A program made the position numbers and the translations under genes. DNA of 64,000 nt, taken from assembly GCF_000145255.1 (NCBI RefSeq), contig NC_014394.1, positions 1,922,001-1,986,000 of the forward strand, read 5' to 3'. The DNA is from Gallionella capsiferriformans ES-2. Its GTDB lineage: Bacteria > Pseudomonadota > Gammaproteobacteria > Burkholderiales > Gallionellaceae. Each line of letters begins with the position of its first letter. The first letter of the stretch is position 1. Shown in pieces: positions 37,466 through 45,364 of this stretch. The notes beneath the pieces are model-generated. The model did not search any database. It had not been told where the DNA came from and saw only the letters and a program-made list of their open reading frames with translations.

Positions 37466-38995
37466 TTATGCAGTCGGTTTGATAGGCAGCAATTCGTCGA
37501 TGCGGCGCATAGTCCAGACGGGGAGTTTTTCCAGTGTGTCTTTCAGCCAGGCGGACGGTTCAATGCCATTGAGCTTGGCGGTAGCGAACAAGCTTTGAAT
37601 TGCAGCAGCCCGTTTGCCCGTACGTTCACTTCCTGCAAATAACCAGTTCTTCTTACCCAGTGCAATCGGGCGGATCGCATTTTCCACCGGGTTATTATCG
37701 ATGGGTAGATTGCCGGTCTGTGCATAGCGAATCAGGCTGGGCCAACGATGCAGGCTGTAGTCGATCGCACGGGCCAGTCCGCTGCCGTCAGCCGTTGCGA
37801 TACGTAAGCGGATCAGCCAGTCGTGCATGTCCACCAGTATCGGCAGACTGTTTAGTAGGCGGTGTTCTCCACGGGCCGCATGGTCCATTTCGCGAGCCTC
37901 TGCTTCAACAGCGTAAAGTTGGGCAATACGCCGCAACGCTTCCGCCGCCTGTGGATGTGCGCCACTGACCTGAAGGTCGAAGAATTTGCGCCGGGCATGC
38001 GCCCAGCAGCCAAGCTCGGTAACAGCAAATTGTGCATCGGCGGCAAACATCTTCTTGTAGCCGCCGTAGTCGTCGACCATGAGACTTCCTTGCCAGCCAT
38101 GCAGAAAGTCTCGCGCATGCTGACCGGATCGGCTGCACTGGTAATCGAACACCACGATCGGAGGTCCCTCATCCAGATCGTTACTCCGGTAGCTCCACAG
38201 ATAAGCACGCTTGGTCTTGCCTGCTCCCGGATCCAGTTGTTTCACCGGTGTTTCGTCGGCATGCAGTACCTGCCGTTGCCTGAGCAGTTCAGATAGCCTG
38301 TCTGCAAGCGGTTGCAGGGCAAAGCCCATGCGACCGATCCATTCGCTCATGGTGCTGCGCGACAGATTGACTTGTTGCCGGGCGGCGATCTGTTCCAGCC
38401 TGTACAGCGGCAGATGATCCAGATATTTGCTAGTGGCAACCCAGGTCAGCAAACCGGGCGCGGCCAACGAGCCGTCGATTACCGCAGGCGCCACGGGTGC
38501 TGCGGTGATGGTTTCGCACTTGCGGCAGGCATACTGCGGGCGAATATGGCGAATCACAAAGAAGCGCGCCGGTTCGATGTCCAGTTGTTCGCTGACATCT
38601 TCGCCGATCTTGACCAGATCGGACTGGCAGGCGGAACAGGTGCAGGAATCCGGTTCGTGGCGCACAACGACACGCTCCAGATGTTCGGGCAAGGTCTGGC
38701 GACCGGAACGCGCTCTCGGTGCTGCAGTCGTTGCCGGTAGCTCGGCTTCAACGGCGGCGATATCCTGAACCACATCATCCTCGAACAATGAGCGCTGTTC
38801 TGCGCTCATCGCTTCGTTCTTGACGCCATACCGCATGCGGCGCAGATAAGCCACCTCCTGGATCAGTGCCTGAATCTTGATATCTTGTGTTTTGAGCGTT
38901 GAATTCAGCGACTGAACAAGTTCGGTGAGACGGGCAATCTCGTCATCGCGAGACTGAGAAGTGACAGAATGATCGGTTTTATCCAGTGAATTCAT
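37466..38995 (-). CDS. tnpC: IS66-family transposase TnpC
   Basis: With the ATG at 38995 (MNSLDKTDHSVTSQSRDDE) the protein has 509 residues. An N-terminal coiled coil and a zinc-binding region (CTCSACQSDL ... CRKCE) precede the DDE domain: Asp in VLHADETPVKQL, Asp in SLMVDDYGGYKKMF and Glu in PIDNNPVENAIRPIALG. It ends with the IS66 C-terminal segment WLKDTLEKLPVW...DELLPIKP. A GTG at 39031 is an alternative start. Confidence 0.95.
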   Translation of the reverse strand: MNSLDKTDHSVTSQSRDDEIARLTELVQSLNSTLKTQDIKIQALIQEVAYLRRMRYGVKNEAMSAEQRSLFEDDVVQDIAAVEAELPATTAAPRARSGRQTLPEHLERVVVRHEPDSCTCSACQSDLVKIGEDVSEQLDIEPARFFVIRHIRPQYACRKCETITAAPVAPAVIDGSLAAPGLLTWVATSKYLDHLPLYRLEQIAARQQVNLSRSTMSEWIGRMGFALQPLADRLSELLRQRQVLHADETPVKQLDPGAGKTKRAYLWSYRSNDLDEGPPIVVFDYQCSRSGQHARDFLHGWQGSLMVDDYGGYKKMFAADAQFAVTELGCWAHARRKFFDLQVSGAHPQAAEALRRIAQLYAVEAEAREMDHAARGEHRLLNSLPILVDMHDWLIRLRIATADGSGLARAIDYSLHRWPSLIRYAQTGNLPIDNNPVENAIRPIALGKKNWLFAGSERTGKRAAAIQSLFATAKLNGIEPSAWLKDTLEKLPVWTMRRIDELLPIKPTA

Positions 38996-39052
38996 GGGCT
39001 TGATTATATCAAATCCAGCCAAAAAACTCACTTAACATCAGGTGGTTAGGCG

Positions 39053-39391
39053 CTAAACTCGCCACTGCACGGAAGGTGATGCACACAGCCGTTGCCAGTC
39101 CACTCCGGTTGTCAACCAACGCCATTGTTCCGCGCTCATTTGGAACAAGGTTTCACCGGGTGCAGGCCATTTAAAACGTCCCTTGTGCAGGCGACGATGG
39201 CACAACCAGACGCCGGTGCCATCCCAGATCAATAGCTTCAGGCGGGAGTAATTGCGATTGGTGAATCCATAGGCTGTGCCATCGCAGGGAGAACGTCCGT
39301 CAATCTGCTGGATCAGCAATGACAGTCGATCCATGCTCCAGCGCATGTCTACGGGTTCCGCGTGCAGGAATACCTGTTCCGGCTGGATCAT
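39053..39391 (-). CDS. tnpB: IS66-family accessory protein TnpB
   Basis: The ATG at 39391 overlaps the tnpA stop by 4 bases (ATGA) and gives 112 residues, the usual size of IS66 Orf2. Typical motifs are VDMRWSMDRLSLLIQ, FTNRNYSRLKLLIWDGTGVWLCHRRLHKGRFKWP. It is required for IS66 transposition in studied members; its role is unknown. The frame remains open to 39421. Confidence 0.93.
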   Translation of the reverse strand: MIQPEQVFLHAEPVDMRWSMDRLSLLIQQIDGRSPCDGTAYGFTNRNYSRLKLLIWDGTGVWLCHRRLHKGRFKWPAPGETLFQMSAEQWRWLTTGVDWQRLCASPSVQWRV

Positions 39392-39750
39392 TTGAGCCAC
39401 GCACTTAACCATGTGGCACAAGCTTGCGCTTGATTGCCTGGCCAGCGGATGTTGATGTGCGTGGTGCGCTTGGTCAGACTAATCTCAATGGGCTCAGTGC
39501 AAGCGGCTTCAGTCTGAGCCTTTACCGGCAATTCGACTTGAACGGCAACCAGTTTTGAAGGTTCTGCTGAGACAGAGGCTGGCAGTTGATTCCGGTAGCG
39601 GTCGATCCATTTGCGCAGCAGGTTGGTATTGATACCGTGCGCCAGCGCGATTCTTGAAACAGATACGCCAGGCTGGCATTGTGCGACCAGTCCTTGCCTG
39701 AACTCGGTTGTATACGTGCGTCGGCGAGGTGCAGGATTCGTAGTACTCAT
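39388..39750 (-). CDS. tnpA: IS66-family accessory protein TnpA
   Basis: A helix-turn-helix protein of 120 residues from the ATG at 39750 (MSTTNPAPRRRTYTTEFRQ); an ATG four codons earlier at 39762 is also open. The HTH part QCQPGVSVSRIALAHGINTNLLRKWIDRYRN is typical of IS66/IS3 OrfA. It overlaps tnpB. Confidence 0.92.
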   Translation of the reverse strand: MSTTNPAPRRRTYTTEFRQGLVAQCQPGVSVSRIALAHGINTNLLRKWIDRYRNQLPASVSAEPSKLVAVQVELPVKAQTEAACTEPIEISLTKRTTHINIRWPGNQAQACATWLSAWLK

Positions 39751-39827
39751 GATGGTGTCCACTTAAATTAGGTGGACACCATGCTCTTATCTTTCGCTTA
39801 ACGAATCAATGTGGCGCGGATGGACGC

Positions 39828-40616
39828 TTACTGTTTATCCCCTGCCTTCTTCCATAGGGTGACAACATCGGAGGGCTTAAAGGGAATCCATGAGCCAGCC
39901 GTGGAAGCCTTCTTGTTCTTGGTGAGGTTGACAACCCCGAAGAATGGGTCAATATCAATCGGCACAACATCCTGTGATTGCAGGTACTTCCAGTAATTAC
40001 GGCAGAAGCTGACTATGCGCTCCAGTGAGGCGGACTTCTTGCCGTCCTTCTCCAACTCCTCAAGCCAGCCCTTCACAGCCTTCTTATTGATGGACTCAAG
40101 GGATGAAAACTTACCCAACATCATTGAGACATCCTTTACCATCTGGTCAATGGTCTTGGGTTTCAGGTGGCCTAGTTGCGCCTTCCATGCCTCATAGTGT
40201 GCATTGCTCTGGGTGCGTGTACCTGTGGCGATGCCGTGGAACTCTTGGGCAGCTTCCTTCCCTTTGGTTTTAACCAACTCCCGCGCTTTGTCAGTTAGGA
40301 ATTCCTCGGCAATCTGTAGCTGATCTGGGTCATGCGCCTTGGATTCCAACTCACGTTTCCATAGTAGCGCCTCAAGATGCACGGGGTTGGTTATCCCCAT
40401 TGCTTGTCTGAATTGAGCCTTCCAGCTTGCCACCAGTGGCGCTGCCAATATCTCAGCTTCCCGCTTGTCAGGTGTACCGAGTGACTTAACCAACCTCCGC
40501 TTACCATCAAAGAGGCTTCTAACTCCCGTTGGGACTTCTAGTGTTGCGTACCAAAGCTGACGGCGGCGTTCTATGTGTGCCATGTTGGGCGCTCTATGAG
40601 GTGAAAAGGAGGCCAT
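39828..40616 (-). pseudogene. Tyrosine integrase, N-terminal DNA-binding part (split by IS66)
   Basis: The likely start at 40616 has GAGG about 8 bases upstream; ATG at 40583 (MAHIERRRQLWYATLEVP) and GTG at 40637 are alternatives. The arm-binding domain (GTPDKREAEILAAPLVASWKAQF) and core-binding SAM-like domain (AHYEAWKAQLGHLKPKTIDQMVKDVSMML ... SLERIVSFCRNYWKYL) are complete. The frame then runs into the IS66 end and stops after GDKQ. The right-end arm-type sites lie around its start, so the integrase may control its own transcription. Confidence 0.93.
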
Positions 40617-40626
40617 TATATCACGC

Positions 40627-40650
40627 CTCACCCACACGTTTCACCCACAC
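40627..40650 (+). repeat. Putative integrase arm-type sites, right end
   Basis: CTCACCCACACG (40627-40638) followed by TCACCCACAC (40641-40650), matching the repeats at the left end. AATATAATCA and GCTAGTTA also follow before attR, in the same order as at the left end. Confidence 0.6.
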
Positions 40651-40713
40651 ACTCAGGGTAAATAATTCAATATAATCAATGCTATTAGCTAGTTACGCCC
40701 ACCTTACGGAGTC

Positions 40714-40730
40714 TCCCCCCTTCTCCGCCA
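40714..40730 (+). repeat. attR: duplicated tRNA-Ser 3' end
   Basis: The same 17 bases as 33321-33337 without the rest of the tRNA. This marks the right border of the element. Confidence 0.9.
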
Positions 40731-40787
40731 AACAGCGCAAACCCATTGATTTTACGGCACTTTTTTTAAAATCATGGTGAAACGATT

Positions 40788-40822
40788 AGGGGACACAACT
40801 TGACGGTTGGAGTCCCCTTTTT
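40788..40822 (+). terminator. Rho-independent terminator, probably the tRNA-Ser gene's original one
   Basis: The stem GGGGAC...CAAC / GTTG..GTCCCC (40789-40799 with 40806-40817) is followed by five T. It lies 58 bases after attR, so before integration it would have stood just behind the tRNA-Ser gene, now 7.4 kb away. Confidence 0.8.
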
Positions 40823-41127
40823 AATGCCTCCCCCCTCGCAACACGCCTCAAAACCTCACGCCACGGCATTTATTGCTTTCGCCCCCCATTCAAAAGCGAT
40901 ACACCGCCCCCGACTGTTCAAAGAAAACTCTCGATTTAATATTTTTAAATTTATCAGTTAGCTCTTGAGTTTCTGCCCCACAGCTTTATGCGTCCAAAGA
41001 GGTTAATCAGCGCGACTGTAAGCAATGCAACATTACTCATCTTCTGCATAAATATTTGCTACTTGAAAGATAGTGCCGAAATCATTTTCAAGGTTAAAAT
41101 CAGCAAGAACCAACAGGGAGCGTAACG
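40823..41127. other. Gene-free region before the aldo-keto reductase
   Basis: About 300 bases without a credible gene. It should hold the promoter of the following gene; I see no clear paired -35/-10. Confidence 0.4.
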
Positions 41128-42162
41128 ATGGAATACCGGCAATTAGGCAGCAGCGATTTACAGGTGTCAGCACTCAGTTTGGGAACCATGACTTTCGGCG
41201 AGCAGAACAGCGAGGCGGATGCCCACGCGCAACTTGATCTGGCCACGGCGCATGGTGTGAATTTTATCGATACCGCCGAGATGTATCCGGTGGCCCCCAG
41301 AGCCGAAACCCAAGGACTCACCGAACGCTATATCGGCTCATGGCTCAAACACCAGCGACGCGATCAGCTGATCATAGCCAGTAAAATTGCGGGCCCCGCT
41401 CGCGGCTTCTCGTGGATACGCAACGGCCCGCGCATCAACCGTGAACACCTGAATGCTGCGATCGACGGCAGCCTCAAGCGCTTGCAGACCGACTATCTGG
41501 ATTTGTACCAGATTCACTGGCCGGACCGCTACGTACCGATGTTCGGTGCGACCAGCTATGAAGCATCGCAGGAACATGAAACCACACCGATTGCAGAACA
41601 ACTGCTGACCCTCTCCGAATTAGTCGAAGCGGGAAAAATACGCCATATCGGTCTGTCCAACGAAACGCCATGGGGGGTCGCCGAATTTGTGCGCTGTGCG
41701 GAGCAAATGGGACTGCCGAAAGTGATCAGCATCCAGAATGCCTACCATCTGATGAACCGCACCTTTGAGAGCGGACTTGCCGAAGTCTGCCATCATACTC
41801 ACATCGGACTCTTAGCTTACAGCCCGCTAGCCTTTGGCCATCTGTCAGGCAAGTATATCTCCGACCCGAAGGCTGTCGGACGCATCACGCTGTTTCCCGG
41901 TTTCGGCCAGCGCTATAACAAGATCAACGTTCCCTCTGCCAGTGCCGCCTACGTGCAAATCGCCATGCAAGCCGGACTTGACCCCGCACAGATGGCCTTA
42001 GCCTATGCCCGCACCCGCTGGTTCACCGCGAGCGTGATTCTGGGCGCAACAACGCGCTCGCAACTGCTCGATAATCTGGCGAGTGCAGAACTGACACTCT
42101 CAGCCGAGGTCATCGATCAGATCGACGCCATCCACAAACTGTATCCGAATCCTGCACCGTAG
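41128..42162 (+). CDS. Aldo/keto reductase, Tas-like
   Basis: A 344-residue NADPH-dependent aldo-keto reductase. The catalytic tetrad is Asp48, Tyr53 (FIDTAEMYP), Lys86 (IIASKIAG) and His130 (YLDLYQIHWPDR); cofactor-binding segments are GLSNETPWG and SVILGATTRSQLLDNL. Insertions such as DRYVPMFGATSYEASQEHE are those of the Tas/YghZ-type branch, whose natural substrate is not settled. It stands alone with GGGAGCGTAACG before the ATG. Confidence 0.9.
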   Translation: MEYRQLGSSDLQVSALSLGTMTFGEQNSEADAHAQLDLATAHGVNFIDTAEMYPVAPRAETQGLTERYIGSWLKHQRRDQLIIASKIAGPARGFSWIRNGPRINREHLNAAIDGSLKRLQTDYLDLYQIHWPDRYVPMFGATSYEASQEHETTPIAEQLLTLSELVEAGKIRHIGLSNETPWGVAEFVRCAEQMGLPKVISIQNAYHLMNRTFESGLAEVCHHTHIGLLAYSPLAFGHLSGKYISDPKAVGRITLFPGFGQRYNKINVPSASAAYVQIAMQAGLDPAQMALAYARTRWFTASVILGATTRSQLLDNLASAELTLSAEVIDQIDAIHKLYPNPAP

Positions 42163-42198
42163 ATAAAACGCTTACGACATGCTTAAAAATCTTCTTGG

Positions 42199-43998
42199 CT
42201 ACGCAGCTTCCCGAAAAATCCTCACGGCATTACGTCCGCTGTTTTTGGCTTGATACATTGCAATATCCGCATGTTGGCATAAAGCGTGCTCATCGAGACC
42301 GTGCTCAGGATAAATAGCAATCCCTATGCTCGATGAGATGCTCAACTGCTCACCTGACAGGTAAAACGGCAGGTTAAGCGAGGCGCGAATTTTCTCTGCA
42401 ACCCCGCACGCATCCAGTTCAGTTTCAATAACAGGCAATAGCACAATGAATTCATCTCCGCCAATGCGGGCCACTGTATCTGATTTACGCAGGCATTCGT
42501 GTATGCGTCTAGCCGCTTCTTTGAGCAATAAATCACCCACTGCATGACCATACTTGTCATTAACCGGTTTGAACTCATCCAGATCGATAAACATCAGTGC
42601 CATGGTAGTTTTTTCGCGCCGCGCAGCCGACAACGCCTGCAGCAGGCGATCATTCACCAACTGCCGATTAGGCAGTCCGGTCAGCGCATCATGAGTCGCC
42701 AATTTGGTGAGCTCATCGTTAGCAATCTGCAACTCGCGGGTACGCTGAGCAACGCTGTCTTCTAAAGAGGCATTGATCTCGTTAATCTGTTGAATCTTCT
42801 GTTTTACGGCTTGACTCATCGCAAAAAAACTTTCGGCAAGCTCGCCCATTTCGTCTCCACGATGCCCCGCCAATTCGGCAAGCTCACGATTGACCATCCC
42901 GCGTCCACTTGCCACACCGCGAAAGACCCGACTTAGCAGGGTCAATGGACGTGAGATGGAGTTTGCTAAATACCAGGCGAACGGCAAGATGACTACCAGA
43001 CTAGAAATAGCAATCAATCCCAGTATCTCAAGCATTTGTCTGGTATTTTTTAATACGGCCTCCTGCGAACTCAATACCGCGATTGTCGCGATACGACGGC
43101 CTTCGCCCATGACAGGTAACAGGCGCTGATAAAAAGAGTTTCGCCCAATCACAATCTCATTAAAGCCCCCCTCATCCACCTTGCCCGCCCCTCCGTCTGA
43201 CAAGGTCTGGTAAGCCGGCAAATTCGCACTGCTTAACATATTGCCGACAAAAACATTGACTCGAGTGTCAGTCAGGTGCGAGACATGATCAACAAAAGCC
43301 TGCCCTAATGGCTGCACCATCACCACCCATCCGAGTTGCTTCGCCTGCGCCCCCAGCCCAAACACCTCGCCCATAATCGGCATTTGCGACCGGATCGCCA
43401 GCCCACCGGCATTGATGACATAGTCGATCTTTTCATAACTTAGCATTGGGTCGCTTAACTGTGCACTCAACCCGGCAACGGTGCTGATCGTTCGCATGTT
43501 ATTCCGGGTCAACTCTTCGCCATCCGCTAATACAGCAACTGAAAACACGACTTTCGGGGTGCGCTCTACAAAACCGACCCGCGTACGATGCCCGTCAAAC
43601 TGAGCAAAACTTACCAGCTTCCCTTCAAAATCATAAATAGCAATGTCCGATAATTTTGCAACACGACCCATTTTATAGGTGTCCTTAACCAACTGCTGGT
43701 AAGTGACGAATAACGTTTCACGATTTTCCCCGCTATGAGCATATTGCGAGAGATACCAGAGCGTCGATCCTAAATTTTTTTGACTTGCCAACTGGCGCGA
43801 TGCGATCAACTGATTGGATTTACGCTCGTTCAAATTGTCGTTAATAATGGCAGCATCCTTTGCCGAATGCTCACTGGCTTGCTCCATGTATTGGCGGCTG
43901 ACAGCCCATGATACGACCAGCATGGAGACGACTGTGATCAGAACACCAAAAAAAATTGTGCCTAACAGTAATCGGGTCCGCAATCGCAACGTGTTCAT
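42199..43998 (-). CDS. Membrane diguanylate cyclase with periplasmic sensor and HAMP domain
   Basis: A 599-residue protein. A membrane helix at about 8-30, a periplasmic domain of roughly 290 residues, a second helix near 323-345, a HAMP domain and a coiled coil (VKQKIQQINEINASLEDSVAQRTRELQ) lead to a GGDEF domain. The active-site GGDEF is at 513-517, and the inhibitory I-site RKSD at 504-507 is intact, so it should make c-di-GMP with product feedback. Its ATG formerly overlapped the stop of the TorT-like gene by 4 bases; an IS4-family element now lies between them and separates it from the shared promoter. The periplasmic part probably receives the ligand-bound TorT-like protein (inference). 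Confidence 0.92.
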   Translation of the reverse strand: MNTLRLRTRLLLGTIFFGVLITVVSMLVVSWAVSRQYMEQASEHSAKDAAIINDNLNERKSNQLIASRQLASQKNLGSTLWYLSQYAHSGENRETLFVTYQQLVKDTYKMGRVAKLSDIAIYDFEGKLVSFAQFDGHRTRVGFVERTPKVVFSVAVLADGEELTRNNMRTISTVAGLSAQLSDPMLSYEKIDYVINAGGLAIRSQMPIMGEVFGLGAQAKQLGWVVMVQPLGQAFVDHVSHLTDTRVNVFVGNMLSSANLPAYQTLSDGGAGKVDEGGFNEIVIGRNSFYQRLLPVMGEGRRIATIAVLSSQEAVLKNTRQMLEILGLIAISSLVVILPFAWYLANSISRPLTLLSRVFRGVASGRGMVNRELAELAGHRGDEMGELAESFFAMSQAVKQKIQQINEINASLEDSVAQRTRELQIANDELTKLATHDALTGLPNRQLVNDRLLQALSAARREKTTMALMFIDLDEFKPVNDKYGHAVGDLLLKEAARRIHECLRKSDTVARIGGDEFIVLLPVIETELDACGVAEKIRASLNLPFYLSGEQLSISSSIGIAIYPEHGLDEHALCQHADIAMYQAKNSGRNAVRIFREAA

Positions 43999-44021
43999 TT
44001 TGCTATTTTTACAGTCGGGTC

Positions 44022-45364
44022 CACTACTGTCCGGTAGATTTTAAGTTCATTTCGCTGTAGCCCTTTATTGACGTGGCTTTCAGCACGTTTTTGCATTCCG
44101 ACGATTTCAAATACTATCTGGAATCGCCTTTGGTTAAAAAACCGTATCGTTTGCCCTTTAATCGGCAGACGGAGCGGCAGCATGAATCGGGGCAAAACAG
44201 TTTTCGCACAATTGCTGGACTTCGTGCCGTTCAATCATTTCGAATATCTGACCGAGCGCTTTGCCGCCAACCACGGGATCAAGCATTTCTCCGCATGGAG
44301 CCAATTCATCTGCATGGCCTATGCACAACTGACCCGGCGCGATGGCTTGCGTGATTTGGTTGCCTGTCTCAATTCTCAGAAGAGCAAGCTTTACCATATC
44401 GGTATCCGCAGCAAAGTATCCCGTTCCACACTGGCCGATGCCAACGAACGGCGCGACTGGCGGCTGTTCGAGGCACTCGGCCATCGTTTGATCTCCATAG
44501 CGCTCGAACTGTACCGGGACGAGGACATCGGCCTGGGACTCAAAGAACCGCTCTACGCCATGGACTCGACCACCATCGATCTGTGCCTGACGCTGTTCCC
44601 CTGGGCGGAATTTCGTTCAACCAAGGCCGCCGTCAAAGCGCACACCATCATTGATCTGCGCGGTTCAATCCCTGTGTTTCTGTCCATTACCACCGGCAAG
44701 GTTCACGATGTCAATCTGCTCGACGTGATCCCATTCCCCGCTGGCACCATCGTCGTCATTGATCGGGGCTACCTGCACTTCGCCAGATTGTATGCGCTAC
44801 ACCAGCGCCAAGTTACCTTTGTCATCCGCGCAAAGAACAATCTCCGCTTTACCTGGATTGCGTCGCGCGAAGTGGACAAAGCCACTGGATTACGCTGCGA
44901 TCAAACCATACTGCTGGCGACACCCAAATCAAAAACCGCTTACCCGGAACGCCTGCGCCGGGTTTCTTTCCGCGACCCGGAAACCGGCAAGCATTTGGTG
45001 TTCCTGACCAATCGCTTCGATTTGCCCGCGCTGACCATCGCCAATATCTACAAAAATCGCTGGCAAATCGAACTGTTCTTCAAGTGGCTCAAGCAAAACC
45101 TTGCCATCAAACATTTCTATGGCAATTCCCTCAATGCCGTCAAATCCCAAATCTGGATCGCAATATGCGTTTACCTGCTGGTCAGCATTGCCAAAAAACA
45201 GCTCAATCTTCCTGCCTCCCAGCAGATTTTACTGAATCTTTTTGAGGTCAATATGTTCGATAAAACCCCAATAAATCAAATGGTTGCAAATGCGATACAG
45301 AATCTTGACGAACCGGACATCAGTAAACAATTGAATCTATTCGATTTTTAACCGGACAGTAGTG
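44022..45364 (+). mobile_element. IS4-family insertion sequence (1343 bp)
   Basis: Flanked by the 9-bp duplication AGTCGGGTC (44013-44021 and 45365-45373). Terminal inverted repeats are CACTACTGTCCGGT at both ends. It carries one transposase gene on the plus strand. The insertion lies at the last codons of the TorT-like gene, just before the diguanylate cyclase start. Confidence 0.96.
44182..45351 (+). CDS. IS4-family transposase
   Basis: The start at 44182 (MNRGKTVFAQLLDFVPFNHFEYL) gives 389 residues; the frame is open further to 44068 but only this start begins with the DUF4372-like N-terminal domain. The DDE residues are Asp in YAMDSTTIDLCL, Asp in VVIDRGYLHF and the YREK motif YKNRWQIELFFKWLKQN that defines the IS4 family. 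It appears intact. The end lies 13 bases from the right inverted repeat edge. Confidence 0.94.
   Translation: MNRGKTVFAQLLDFVPFNHFEYLTERFAANHGIKHFSAWSQFICMAYAQLTRRDGLRDLVACLNSQKSKLYHIGIRSKVSRSTLADANERRDWRLFEALGHRLISIALELYRDEDIGLGLKEPLYAMDSTTIDLCLTLFPWAEFRSTKAAVKAHTIIDLRGSIPVFLSITTGKVHDVNLLDVIPFPAGTIVVIDRGYLHFARLYALHQRQVTFVIRAKNNLRFTWIASREVDKATGLRCDQTILLATPKSKTAYPERLRRVSFRDPETGKHLVFLTNRFDLPALTIANIYKNRWQIELFFKWLKQNLAIKHFYGNSLNAVKSQIWIAICVYLLVSIAKKQLNLPASQQILLNLFEVNMFDKTPINQMVANAIQNLDEPDISKQLNLFDF

Larger units (their letters stand above)
37427..39831 (-). mobile_element. IS66-family insertion sequence (2405 bp)
   Basis: It is bounded by the 8-bp duplication TGTTTATC (37419-37426 and 39832-39839). 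The terminal inverted repeats begin GTAAGCGTCC at both ends and stay similar over about 20 bases (GTAAGCGTCCGGCCGCTCCAC against GTAAGCGTCCATCCGCGCCAC). It carries the tnpA-tnpB-tnpC set of the IS66 family on the minus strand, all apparently intact. It sits inside the integrase gene of the tRNA-Ser element. Confidence 0.96.
33338..40730. mobile_element. Integrated element in tRNA-Ser (about 7.4 kb, 5.0 kb without its IS66)
   Basis: It lies between two 17-bp copies of the tRNA 3' end. It carries a phage-type tyrosine integrase reading inward from the right end (now split by an IS66-family element), a serine recombinase, two further small minus-strand genes or gene candidates, two small plus-strand genes, and many short repeats. 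Both ends carry CACCCACAC-type repeats and the sequence AATATAATCA near GCTAGTTA, which are likely integrase arm sites. No phage structural, replication or known defence gene is visible. With its integrase broken it should be fixed in place. Confidence 0.88.
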
